Shown piece by piece: positions 38,205-46,473 of a stretch of DNA of 64,000 nucleotides. Position 1 is the first letter of the stretch; each line of letters opens with the position of its first letter. The position numbers and the translations under genes are program-made. The stretch lies in the NCBI RefSeq assembly GCF_000711295.1, contig NZ_JOMJ01000004.1:496001-560000 (forward strand), in the 5' to 3' direction. Source of the stretch: Desulfohalovibrio reitneri. GTDB lineage: Bacteria; Desulfobacterota; Desulfovibrionia; Desulfovibrionales; Desulfovibrionaceae. A model generated the notes under the pieces. The model was not told where the DNA came from. It did not search any database and saw only the letters and a program-made list of their open reading frames with translations.

Positions 38205-39188
38205 TTAGTCGTAGGGGACGGCGCTGACCTTCATCAGCGTGCGGAAGTTGTGCACCGCCTCCATGTAGCGGATGGTGCCGGTCAGGCCGCGCATGGACAT
38301 GGAGTGGGTCACGGCGCCCTTGCCGGTGAACTTGACCCCGTGCAGGAAGGAGCCGCCGGAGATGCCGGTGGCCGCGAAGAACAGGTCGTCGCTCTTGACC
38401 AGTTCCTTCTCGGTCAACACGTGGCGGGTGTCGATGCCGGCGTTGATGAGGGCGGTTTTCTCGCCGCCGCCCTGGGGGTCCAGCTTGGCCTGCATGGAGC
38501 CGCCCATGATGCGGATGGCGATGGCCGAGAGAACGCCTTCGGGGGTGCCGCCGGTGCCCATCATGACGTCAATGTCCGAGTGCGGGTCCACGGCCATGAG
38601 GGAGCCGGTGATGTCGCCGTCGGTGAACAGGGCGATGCGCGCCCCCACCTCGCGGATTTCATCGATGAGCTTGGCGTGGCGCGGCTTGTCCAGAACGAAG
38701 ACGGTCAGGTCGTCCACGTCCTTGTCCATGGCCTTGGCGATCTTGGTCAGGTTCTCCCCGGCCGGGGCGTCGATGTCGATGACGCCGGAGGCGGCTTCGG
38801 GCACCACAAGCTTCTTCATGTAGTAGCTGGGGCCGGGGTTGAACATGGTGTTGGCCGGGGCCACGCCCACCACGGAGATGGCGTTCGGTCGCCCGTAGGC
38901 CAGTAAACGCGTTCCTTCCACCGGGTCCACGGCCACGTCCACGCGGGGACCGTTGCCGGTGCCCAGCTGCTCTCCGTTGTAGAGCATGGGGGCCTCGTCC
39001 TTCTCCCCCTCGCCGATGATGACCGTGCCGTCGATGTCCAGGGAGGAGAACGACTTGCGCATGGCGTCCACGGCCGCCTTGTCGCCGGAGTTCTTGTCCC
39101 CCCGGCCGAGCCACCGTGCGGAGGCCAGGGAGGCCGCCTCGGTCACGCGGGTCAGGTCCAGGGCCAGATTTTTGCTTGGCACTTCCAT
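38205..39188 (-). CDS. glpX: Class II fructose-1,6-bisphosphatase
   Basis: A 327-residue GlpX-type phosphatase. Metal and substrate motifs are in GEGEKDEAPMLYNGE, DVAVDPVEGTRLLAYG, SDIDVMMGTGGTPEGV and ATGISGGSFLHGV. It dephosphorylates fructose 1,6-bisphosphate in gluconeogenesis, and some members also act on sedoheptulose bisphosphate. The chosen ATG has AAGGAGGAAG upstream. It follows tkt by 13 bases, in a run that also includes rpiB, so sugar-phosphate interconversion genes are grouped at the end of a long operon. Confidence 0.92.
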   Translation of the reverse strand: MEVPSKNLALDLTRVTEAASLASARWLGRGDKNSGDKAAVDAMRKSFSSLDIDGTVIIGEGEKDEAPMLYNGEQLGTGNGPRVDVAVDPVEGTRLLAYGRPNAISVVGVAPANTMFNPGPSYYMKKLVVPEAASGVIDIDAPAGENLTKIAKAMDKDVDDLTVFVLDKPRHAKLIDEIREVGARIALFTDGDITGSLMAVDPHSDIDVMMGTGGTPEGVLSAIAIRIMGGSMQAKLDPQGGGEKTALINAGIDTRHVLTEKELVKSDDLFFAATGISGGSFLHGVKFTGKGAVTHSMSMRGLTGTIRYMEAVHNFRTLMKVSAVPYD

Positions 39189-39201
39189 GTCGTCTTCCTC
39201 C

Positions 39202-41175
39202 TTAGGCGCGCTCAAGACGTGCTTGGATCAGCGAGACAAGGTTGTCCGCAGTGAAGCCGTATTTTTCGGCCAGCACCTTGGAAGGCGCTGAATGGCCGTA
39301 GTGGTCGATGCCCAGGACCAGGCCGTCCAGACCGACGTACTTGTACCAGGGTTCGGGACGACCGGCCTCCACGGCCACGCGCAGGGCGGAGCGGGGGCCG
39401 AGCACAGCCCGCTTGTACTCCTCGTCCTGCTCCTCGAACAGCTCCAGGCAGGGCAGGCTGACAACCCGCACCTTGGCCTGGATGCGTTCGGCCGCCTCCA
39501 TGGCCAGGGAAACCTCGGAGCCGGTGGCCAGGATGACCACTTCCGGCGGGCCGTCGCAATTCTTGAGGATGTACCCGCCCAGCCGGGGGCCGTCGAGCAC
39601 GTCGGGCTGTTCGGCCGGGTCGATGGTGGGCAGGCCCTGGCGGGTCAGCAGCAGGCAGGTGGGCCGGTCCTCCTGGTGCAGGGCGGTCTCGATGCAGACC
39701 TTGGTCTCGTTGGCGTCGGCCGGGCGCATGACCAGCATGTTGGGGATGAGCCGCAGGCTGGCGGTGTGCTCGATGGCCTGGTGGGTGGGGCCGTCCTCGC
39801 CCAGATAGAAGGAGTCGTGGGTGTAGACGTGCAACACCCGCAGTTTTTGCAGGGCGGACATGCGCACGGCGTTGCGCATGTAGTCGGAGAAGGTCAGGAA
39901 GGTGGCCGTGAAGGGGACCACCCCGCCGTGCAGGGCCAGGCCGTTGGCGATGGCGCCCATGGGGAACTCGCGCACGCCGAAGGCCAGGTAGCGGTTCTCC
40001 GGGTGCTCGGCAGTGAAAGTGCCCACGGTTTCGCGGAACTTGACTGTCTGGTTGGAGGGGTCGAGGTCCGCGGAGCCGCCCATGAGGGTGGGCAGCTGGG
40101 AGCACAGCGCCTCCAGGCAGGAGCCCCACGCCTTGCGGGTGGCCACGGCCTTGCCGGGCTCGAACTCGTGGAAGTCGAAGGTCAGTTCCCGGGCGGGCTT
40201 GCTTTGCCATTCCCAGGTTTCCTTGAACCCGGCGTCGGCCAGCTTGGCTTCCAGCCGTTTGCGCCAGGCGGCGACATCGGCGCGGCGCTTGTCGTCATTG
40301 GCGCGGAAGTGCTCCAGCACCGCCTCGGGGCACTGGAAGAATGCGTCGCCGGAGAGGCCGAGATTTTCCTTGGTGGCCTTGATCTCATCCGGGGCAAGCG
40401 GCGCACCGTGGGTCTCGAAGTCGCCTTCGAGGGTGGCCGCGCCCTTGGCCATGACCGTGTCGCAGATGATCAGAGAGGGGGAGTCGGTGCGCAGCTGGGC
40501 GTTCTGGATGGCCTTGCGCACGGCCTCGTGGTCGTGGCCGTCGATTTTCTGCACGTGCCAGCAGATGCCCTCGTAGACCTGCTGGTAGTCGGCGCACTCG
40601 GCGCGGGAGGTGGGTCCGGCCAGCTGCACCTGGTTGGCGTCGTACAGCACGATGAGCTTGCCCAGGCCCCACAGCCCGGCCAGGGTGGCCGCGCCGAAGG
40701 CTACCGGTTCCTGCAGGTCGCCGTCGGAGGCAACCACGTAGGTGGAGTGGTTGCAGATGTCCTCGCCCAGGGTGGCGCGCTGGTGCGCCTCGGCCGCGGC
40801 CATGCCCACGCCCATGGCCACGCCCTGTCCCAGGGGACCGGTGGTGCATTCCACGCCCGGGGTCTCGCCCACCTCGGGGTGGCCGGGGGTGCGGGAGCCG
40901 AACTGGCGGAACTGTTTGATGTCCTCCATGTCCAGCCGTCCCTGCAGGTAGAGCAGGGCGTACTGCAGGGTGGACATGTGTCCGGCCGAGAGGATGAACC
41001 GGTCGCGGTCGTACCATGTGGCGTCGTCGGGGTCGTAGCGCAGGAAGTCCTTGAACAGGACGTAGCTCAAGTCGGCCGCGGAGAAGGGGCCTCCGGGGTG
41101 GCCGGAGTCGGCCTGCCGGGTGGCGTCCATGACCAGCCCCTTCATGACGGCCACGGTCTGTTGATCGAGATCCAT
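39202..41175 (-). CDS. tkt: Transketolase
   Basis: A 657-residue transketolase of normal length. The N-terminal RQADSGHPGGPFSAAD is present, and the TPP-binding motif runs from ASDGDLQEP to YDANQVQLAG. The pyrimidine-binding domain includes YLAFGVREFPMGAIANGLALHGG and HDSFYLGEDGPTHQAIEH. The C-terminal domain begins at VVILATGSEVSLAMEAAE. It moves two-carbon units between pentose-phosphate sugars. AAGGAAAA precedes the ATG. It is flanked by rpiB upstream and glpX downstream in the same direction. Confidence 0.95.
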   Translation of the reverse strand: MDLDQQTVAVMKGLVMDATRQADSGHPGGPFSAADLSYVLFKDFLRYDPDDATWYDRDRFILSAGHMSTLQYALLYLQGRLDMEDIKQFRQFGSRTPGHPEVGETPGVECTTGPLGQGVAMGVGMAAAEAHQRATLGEDICNHSTYVVASDGDLQEPVAFGAATLAGLWGLGKLIVLYDANQVQLAGPTSRAECADYQQVYEGICWHVQKIDGHDHEAVRKAIQNAQLRTDSPSLIICDTVMAKGAATLEGDFETHGAPLAPDEIKATKENLGLSGDAFFQCPEAVLEHFRANDDKRRADVAAWRKRLEAKLADAGFKETWEWQSKPARELTFDFHEFEPGKAVATRKAWGSCLEALCSQLPTLMGGSADLDPSNQTVKFRETVGTFTAEHPENRYLAFGVREFPMGAIANGLALHGGVVPFTATFLTFSDYMRNAVRMSALQKLRVLHVYTHDSFYLGEDGPTHQAIEHTASLRLIPNMLVMRPADANETKVCIETALHQEDRPTCLLLTRQGLPTIDPAEQPDVLDGPRLGGYILKNCDGPPEVVILATGSEVSLAMEAAERIQAKVRVVSLPCLELFEEQDEEYKRAVLGPRSALRVAVEAGRPEPWYKYVGLDGLVLGIDHYGHSAPSKVLAEKYGFTADNLVSLIQARLERA

Positions 41176-41226
41176 ATTCGGTTTTCCTTTCTTGGCTTGG
41201 TCGGATTACGGCGGAATGCGCCGAGC

Positions 41227-41679
41227 TCAGGCCGTCTCCCCGGTTTCGGCCAGGGCGTCGATGAGGTCGATGCGCTTGGCGTGGCGTCCCCCCTCGAACT
41301 CCGTGCCCAAAAAGGCCTCCAGGATGTCCAGGGCTATACCGGGGCCGAGCACCCGCTCGCCGAGGCACAGGACGTTGGCGTTGTTGTGCGCCCTGGCCAT
41401 GCGGGCGGAAAATTCGTTGTGGCACAGCGCGGCGCGGATGCCGTGGACGCGGTTGGCGGACATGGACATGCCCAGGCCCGTGCCGCAGACCAGCACGCCC
41501 AGCGCCTCCCCGTCCTCCAGAACCTTCTCGCAGACGTCCCTGGCGAAGGGGGGATAGTCGCAGGAGACGGCCTCCTCGGGCCCCAGATCGTCCACCTGGA
41601 AGCCCTTGCCCCGCAGATGGTCGCGCACCAGCCGTTTCAGTTCGAACCCGCCGTGGTCCGAGGCGATGATTACTCGCAT
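41227..41679 (-). CDS. rpiB: Ribose 5-phosphate isomerase B
   Basis: A 150-residue RpiB/LacAB family enzyme. It starts with IIASDHGGFELK, has the catalytic cysteine in VLVCGTGLGMSMSANR (about Cys64-66) and continues with GIRAALCHNEFSARMARAHNNANVLCLG. It interconverts ribose 5-phosphate and ribulose 5-phosphate. Its start overlaps the end of the upstream small gene by ten bases, and tkt follows after 51 bases, giving a compact pentose-phosphate set. Confidence 0.93.
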   Translation of the reverse strand: MRVIIASDHGGFELKRLVRDHLRGKGFQVDDLGPEEAVSCDYPPFARDVCEKVLEDGEALGVLVCGTGLGMSMSANRVHGIRAALCHNEFSARMARAHNNANVLCLGERVLGPGIALDILEAFLGTEFEGGRHAKRIDLIDALAETGETA

Positions 41680-41990
41680 GCCTTCTCCTCAAGCCCCCAG
41701 CGGGCGACGCGCGCGTCGATCCACTCCCGCCTGCGGGCGTCAAGATCGTCCCGTAGCATGGCGATCTCCTCGCCGAGGAAATCCACCTGCCGCCGGGCGA
41801 GTTCGCGTTTCTCGTCCCCTTCGGGCCGTTCCCTGGTCAGCCTGCCCAGCAGAAGATACTCCTCGTCCAGGCGCTTGCGCATCTGTTTGATCTCGATGCG
41901 GCGCATGGCCAGGATCAGCAGCCAGGCTAGCTCGCTGCCCAGCACGCGCAGGCCGAGCAAAAATGTCCGCAGGGGGCCGAATCGTTCCAC
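41670..41990 (-). CDS. Small membrane-anchored coiled-coil protein, unknown
   Basis: A 106-residue protein I do not recognise. A hydrophobic stretch (about residues 8-29, FLLGLRVLGSELAWLLILAM) could be one membrane helix. It is followed by a highly charged coiled-coil (RRIEIKQMRKRLDEEYLLLGRL through DDLDARRREWIDARV). It overlaps rpiB by ten bases, and codon use matches the operon, so it is likely real. Its position between a lipoprotein gene and rpiB gives no functional clue. Confidence 0.62.
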   Translation of the reverse strand: MERFGPLRTFLLGLRVLGSELAWLLILAMRRIEIKQMRKRLDEEYLLLGRLTRERPEGDEKRELARRQVDFLGEEIAMLRDDLDARRREWIDARVARWGLEEKACE

Positions 41991-42033
41991 AACACGCTCC
42001 TCAGGGGCGGTCCTTACACCGAAGCGGACCGCT

Positions 42034-42798
42034 TTACCAGTCCGCGGAAATCAGCCGAGCCCCGGGTGGGATTTCCAGGTCCAGGGCCTCGGCCGGCCAG
42101 GGGGACTCCTTGCGTTCGGCTTCGCGGACCCGCAGCCTGGCCAGCCCCCCGGACTCCAACTCCAGCCGCAACCGCTCCGGCCGGGCCAGGGGGGACGGGC
42201 CGTCGTAGGAAAGCCGCAGGCTCCATGCCCCGCCTCGTCCCGTCAGCCGGACGGGCCGCGCCCGTTCGTCCAGCACCAGGCCGGAAACGTCCCCCCCGGG
42301 GGCGAAGGCGTACCCGAAACCGGCCTCGTCGTCCATGGCCTCGGCATAGCTCTCGGGAAGCAGGCTCCCGGCCTCGCCGAAGAGCAGCCGGGCCAGGTCG
42401 GCCAGGGAGAAGGGGGCGTCGATGCCCATGGTCAGGGGCGAGCCGTCCCGGCCGCGTACCGCCTCGTTGCGCTGGGGGTAGAAGGCCAGCCAGCCGACAT
42501 CGGTCTCGCGCACCAGCGCGGCGCGGGCCGCCATGCCGGCCTGGGCGTCCAGGCGCAGGGGATGGTCGAGGTTGCCCCATATTTCCAGTTGCAGCCTGTC
42601 CGTGCGGCCCTTTGCGCTGTGGAAGATAATGGCCCGCAGGGACACGGAGCGGGGGCGTCCGGAGAGGATTTCCTGGGATTCCCGGAAGGATTGCCAGGCG
42701 GCCCGGTGTCCCTCCGGCTTTTCGGGGAGGGGTGGCTTTTGGGCGGCGCAGCCAGCCAGGAGGAGCAGGGTGAGACAGAGTGCCGGTAGTCTGGCCAC
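42034..42798 (-). CDS. LolB/DUF4292-like lipoprotein
   Basis: A 254-residue lipoprotein with signal peptide and lipobox (LTLLLLAGCAAQKPP). The mature part is all-beta in pattern (SVSLRAIIFHS, DRLQLEIWGNLDHPLRLDAQ, DVGWLAFYPQRNEAVRG, PLTMGIDAPFSLADLARLLFG), like the LolA/LolB fold. This suggests a periplasmic face lipoprotein that binds hydrophobic ligands or lipoproteins. The GTG start was chosen just before the signal peptide, with GGGAG upstream. It follows a TPR lipoprotein gene by 16 bases, and the pair may act together in envelope assembly. The specific role is not known. Confidence 0.7.
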   Translation of the reverse strand: MARLPALCLTLLLLAGCAAQKPPLPEKPEGHRAAWQSFRESQEILSGRPRSVSLRAIIFHSAKGRTDRLQLEIWGNLDHPLRLDAQAGMAARAALVRETDVGWLAFYPQRNEAVRGRDGSPLTMGIDAPFSLADLARLLFGEAGSLLPESYAEAMDDEAGFGYAFAPGGDVSGLVLDERARPVRLTGRGGAWSLRLSYDGPSPLARPERLRLELESGGLARLRVREAERKESPWPAEALDLEIPPGARLISADW

Positions 42799-42814
42799 GG
42801 CGGCGCGGTCTCCC

Positions 42815-44509
42815 TTAGGACCTGTCGAGGTCTTGCAGCTTGCCCCGCACTTCCTGGGCGTTGCGGGATCCGGCCTCCAGGGCCTTGGAGTATCCGCGGC
42901 GGGCCTCGTCCGTCTTGCCCAGGGCGCTGGCGATGTCCCCGTAGTGCTCCCAGATGGTGGGGTCCACAGGGGATTCGGCCGAGTCGGCCGCCCGCCGAAT
43001 GTAGTCCCAGGCCTCCTGAAGGCGGCCCTGGCGGTAGAGCACCCAGGCCATGGAGTCGAGGATGTGGGGAGCGCCGGGGGAGCGGTCAAGGGCGCGGCGG
43101 ACCAGCACCTCGGCCCGCTCCAGCTCGCGATTCTGCTCAGCCAGCAGGTAGCCCACGAAGTTCAGCGCCTCCACGTTGTCCGGGTCCAGCTCGATGACCC
43201 GCTCCATGTTGGCGCGCGAATCCTCGAGCTTGCCCGCCATGTGCTGCAGCGCGCCAAGCCGGTAGAGAAGCTGGGTGTTCTCCGGCCACCGGGAAACCGC
43301 CTCTTTCATCACCACCAAGGCCTTGCCGATGTCGCCACGGTCCTCGTGAACCCAGGACTCCACCAGCCAGAATTCGGTGATGTCCGGGTATTGCTCCTGG
43401 CCCAACGCGGTCAGCTCCAAAGCCTTGTCCAGATCGCCCAGCAGGAAAAGGGCGTGCGCCTTGTAGTGCAGCACCCGCCCGGCGAAGTCCACGTCATCGG
43501 GAATGCGCTCCAGGGAGCGCAGGGCTGCGGCCGGGTCGTCGCGCCACTGAAAATCCAGCAGTGCCTGGAAGAGCAGCACCTCGGGCGCGGGGTCTTTCCG
43601 CGTGGTCAAGGGCTCGGCCAGATGGGCGGCTTCCCCGCCGAAGCCCTGGGCCAGGAAAAGCCGGGCCGATTCCAGAATGAAATCCTGCCTTTCCGGACCT
43701 TCCAGGGCCAGAGCCAGGGCGCGGTCCACGTTGTTGAGTTGGAGGTTGAGACGAATGAGGCGCAAGCGCACCTCGTCGTTCTCCGGCTCCATTTGGAGCA
43801 TTTCGGCGTAGACCTTCTCCGCCAGAACCAGCTCGCGCTGCCGCTCGTACAGAAGGGCCAGCTCGGCGCGCGGGGCGATGTTCTCCGGGTTTTCCTCGAT
43901 GCTGCGCTTGAACATTTTCTCGGCCACGCGCGTGCGGTTCAGCCGAGCGCTGGCCCGGCCCATGAGGTAGAAGGCCTCGCTGCCGCGCTCCCCTTCGGGA
44001 ATGCCCTGCAGGATGTCCATTGACTCGGCGGGCTGGCCGGCGTCGATGAGTACCTGGGCCAGTCGCAGCCGTGCCGTGGCGTCCTCTGGCCGTTCCTTGA
44101 GGTAGGTGGCCAGCACCTGGGCCGCCTCGGCGTGGCGGCCCTCGGCGGCGAAGGAGTCGGCCAGGCGGAATATGAGCAGGCGGTTGCCAGGCGCCTCCCG
44201 CAAAGCCTGCAGGATGTAGGACCTGGCCTGTTCGGTGCGCCCCATGCGCCAGGCCAAATCGGCCGCCTCCACCATGAGCTGCGGGTCGGGGTCCAGCCCG
44301 ATGGCCTGGTCCAAGGCCAGTGCTGCGTCCTGGGCGTTTCCCTTGGACAGTTCGCGCATGTACACTAGGTAGTAGTATGAGGCCGCTGTTTGCGGGTCCA
44401 TCCGCCAGGCGACGGTCTCGGGCTGTTGCGCCTGTTTGGGCGCGCAGGCCGGCGCGAACAGCGCGGCCGCCAGGAGCAGGGCGGAAAAGAGCCTGAAGTG
44501 ACGCCTCAC
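42815..44509 (-). CDS. TPR-repeat lipoprotein
   Basis: A 564-residue protein with a short N-terminal hydrophobic signal (LFSALLLAAALFAPACAP; probable lipidation at the cysteine). The rest is almost all tetratricopeptide-type repeats, for example EDATARLRLAQVLIDAGQPAES, ENIAPRAELALLYERQRE and DNVEALNFVGYLLAEQNRE. The TPRs form a solenoid for protein contacts on the periplasmic side. The GTG start overlaps the HD gene stop as GTGA. The lipoprotein gene that follows is likely a partner. No enzymatic motif was found. Confidence 0.8.
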   Translation of the reverse strand: MRRHFRLFSALLLAAALFAPACAPKQAQQPETVAWRMDPQTAASYYYLVYMRELSKGNAQDAALALDQAIGLDPDPQLMVEAADLAWRMGRTEQARSYILQALREAPGNRLLIFRLADSFAAEGRHAEAAQVLATYLKERPEDATARLRLAQVLIDAGQPAESMDILQGIPEGERGSEAFYLMGRASARLNRTRVAEKMFKRSIEENPENIAPRAELALLYERQRELVLAEKVYAEMLQMEPENDEVRLRLIRLNLQLNNVDRALALALEGPERQDFILESARLFLAQGFGGEAAHLAEPLTTRKDPAPEVLLFQALLDFQWRDDPAAALRSLERIPDDVDFAGRVLHYKAHALFLLGDLDKALELTALGQEQYPDITEFWLVESWVHEDRGDIGKALVVMKEAVSRWPENTQLLYRLGALQHMAGKLEDSRANMERVIELDPDNVEALNFVGYLLAEQNRELERAEVLVRRALDRSPGAPHILDSMAWVLYRQGRLQEAWDYIRRAADSAESPVDPTIWEHYGDIASALGKTDEARRGYSKALEAGSRNAQEVRGKLQDLDRS

Positions 44510-45264
44510 GAAGCCCCCTCGCGCAGGGCCAGCTCCTCCAGCCGGGCCTTGAGCCTGGGGGCCAGGGCGATTCCAATGTCGAGGAGTTCCGGGCCGTAGG
44601 CCCGACCCAGCCGGGAGAGGAAGGTTCCCCGCAGTACCTCGGCCCGTTCCATGGACTCGTCGAAGGCGGGGGGCAGGGTCTCCAGTGGCGATTCCAGGTA
44701 GTCGGTGAATTTCCACAGTGTGGCGGCGCAGATATCCGGCCCGAAGCGGAAGCTTTCGGCGTCGTGCAGGCAAACGGCCAGGATTTCGGCCTCGGGGGAG
44801 GGATACTCCAGGTTCGCCGCCTCGCCCTCGTGGCCCCGGATCGCCAGGGTGATCATCTCGCGCTCGTCGTCCTCCAGGGGGTGATTGCGCAGGATGTCCC
44901 GGCACAACTCGGCGCCTCCGGCTGGGTGGTCCTTCTCATGGTGGGCCACATCGTGCAGGAGCCCGGCGAATTGGGCCAGAAAGGCTAGGCGCCGGGAGCG
45001 CTCCGGCGGCAGGTCCGTGGTGGAGCCCAGCACCAGGGCGGCAGCGTCCAGGGCGGTGTTCTTGGAATGCTCGATGCCGAAGCCGTAGTCGTCGTAGAGG
45101 AAGGGCAGGGCGTCGTCCCGCAGCTTGCGCATGCGCGGGTCGTCGAAGAAGGTCTTGCGGGCGTGGTCCAGTTCATGGGCGAACTCCGCCTGGAAGCGGG
45201 GCTGGCCCAGCTCCCGGGCCATGGCCCCGGCCTCGTCGCGGAACCGTTTCAAGGCATCACTCAT
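44506..45264 (-). CDS. HD-domain phosphohydrolase-like protein
   Basis: A 252-residue protein with an HD domain. The first histidine is in YDDYGFGIEHSKN (about 62-74), and HD is in FAGLLHDVAHHEKDHPAGG (about 98-116). RGHEGEAANLEYPSPEAEILAVCLHDAESF supplies the last metal-binding residues. Such domains cleave phosphate esters or nucleotides such as (p)ppGpp-type or cyclic nucleotides; no extra domain narrows this down. It overlaps the 3' end of rpoH by eight bases, so it is coupled to the heat-shock sigma gene. Confidence 0.78.
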   Translation of the reverse strand: MSDALKRFRDEAGAMARELGQPRFQAEFAHELDHARKTFFDDPRMRKLRDDALPFLYDDYGFGIEHSKNTALDAAALVLGSTTDLPPERSRRLAFLAQFAGLLHDVAHHEKDHPAGGAELCRDILRNHPLEDDEREMITLAIRGHEGEAANLEYPSPEAEILAVCLHDAESFRFGPDICAATLWKFTDYLESPLETLPPAFDESMERAEVLRGTFLSRLGRAYGPELLDIGIALAPRLKARLEELALREGAS

Positions 45265-46291
45265 TGGATTCGATCCACTCCTCGGAAAAGTCCTTGATGG
45301 ACTTGCTCAAATGGGTGCGCAGCTTTTCCAGAAGCCGTGATTCGATCTGGCGCACCCGCTCGCGGGTGATGCCGTACTTCTCGCCGATTTCCCGCAGCGT
45401 CACGGGCGAATCCGCCAGCAGCCGCTGCTCCATAATGTCGCGTTCCTTGTCGTTGAGTTCCGGGCGCAGCTTGTCCAACTGTTGGCGCAAGAGCCCGGCC
45501 ATCTCGTCGTCCGCCAGGGTTTGCTCCACTCCGGGGCCCAGGGCGGGCAGGAAGTCGAGGCGCGTTGTGGTGGTGTCCTCGCCCAGGGGCAGGTCCAGGG
45601 ACATGTCGCCCTTGGACATGCGCAGGTCCATCTGGGTGATGTCCTCCTCGGTGACGCCCAGCTTCTTTGACAGCGCCTCCGAAGTCGGCTCGAATCCCAT
45701 GGCCTGCAACCGCTGCCGCTCCTTGTTCAGGTTGTAGAACAGCTTGCGCTGGGTCTGGGTGGTGCCGATCTTGACCATTCTCCAGTTGTCCATGATGAAC
45801 TTGAGGATGTAGGCCTTGATCCAAAAGGCGGCGTAGTAGGAGAACTTGATGCCCTTCTCGGGGTCGAACTTCTGCACCGCCCGCATGAGCCCCACGTTGC
45901 CCTCCTGGATGAGGTCCAGGACGTTCTGCATCCAGCGGCGCTGGAAATCCATGGCGATCTTGACCACCAGGCGCAGGTGGGAGGACACGAGGCGGAAGGC
46001 GGCGTCCTGGTCGGCGTGGTCGCGCACGCGACGGGCCAGTTCGGTCTCCTCCTCGGGCTGGAGCATGGGAAAGCGGGAAATCTCCCGCAGGTAGAGCTTC
46101 AGGGGGTCGTTGGTGGCCACTCCCTGGGTGGCCAGCTCGTTGGAAAGCTGGAAGTCGTCCGGAGTCTCCTCCAGGTCTTCCTCGGCAAGGTTGATTTCCT
46201 GTTCCGCGGACTCCTCGGGATGCTCGCCGGATGCACCGGGCGAGTCCTCGCCGTTCGCGGTATCGTTTTTCTTTCTGCGTTTGGCGCTCAT
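45257..46291 (-). CDS. rpoH: RNA polymerase sigma factor RpoH-type (sigma-32)
   Basis: A 344-residue sigma-70 family factor. An acidic N-terminus of about 60 residues is followed by region 1.2 (DPLKLYLREISRFPML). Region 2 (NVLDLIQEGNVGLMRAVQKFDP, FSYYAAFWIKAYI) is followed by an RpoH box (QRKLFYNLNK), the hallmark of heat-shock sigma factors. Region 4 is a helix-turn-helix with LREIGEKYGITRERVRQIES. It would direct polymerase to heat-shock promoters; a possible target site lies before clpP in this window. It is the first gene of a long minus-strand series ending at glpX. Confidence 0.87.
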   Translation of the reverse strand: MSAKRRKKNDTANGEDSPGASGEHPEESAEQEINLAEEDLEETPDDFQLSNELATQGVATNDPLKLYLREISRFPMLQPEEETELARRVRDHADQDAAFRLVSSHLRLVVKIAMDFQRRWMQNVLDLIQEGNVGLMRAVQKFDPEKGIKFSYYAAFWIKAYILKFIMDNWRMVKIGTTQTQRKLFYNLNKERQRLQAMGFEPTSEALSKKLGVTEEDITQMDLRMSKGDMSLDLPLGEDTTTTRLDFLPALGPGVEQTLADDEMAGLLRQQLDKLRPELNDKERDIMEQRLLADSPVTLREIGEKYGITRERVRQIESRLLEKLRTHLSKSIKDFSEEWIESNE

Positions 46292-46387
46292 ATGTCGTGA
46301 CCACCCGTGGTCGGTCTGTTCAAATGGTCGAGTGAACGGCGCGAAGCCGGTCGCTTTTCCTCGAATCTCGGAATATAAACCGTCAAT

Positions 46388-46416
46388 TTGTCCTTTTCAA
46401 TGTTTTTCAGTATAGC
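46388..46416 (+). promoter_or_regulatory. Promoter for metH
   Basis: TTGTCC, exactly 17 bases, then TATAGC, in an AT-rich patch 58 bases before the metH start. The intervening leader is too short for a cobalamin or SAM riboswitch. Confidence 0.55.
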
Positions 46417-46473
46417 AGAGTGACCAACCCGGTTAGCCCTTTCCCTTTGTAGACATCAAACACGGGAGTGCGT

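Noticed and set aside
39292-42789. 1165-codon open frame on the plus strand
   Set aside because: It is antisense to tkt, rpiB and the lipoprotein gene, all of which have clear family motifs. Long antisense frames are expected in high-GC DNA.
46292-46467. Possible cobalamin or SAM riboswitch before metH
   Set aside because: The leader after the likely promoter is only about 50 bases, and no conserved box of either class was found.
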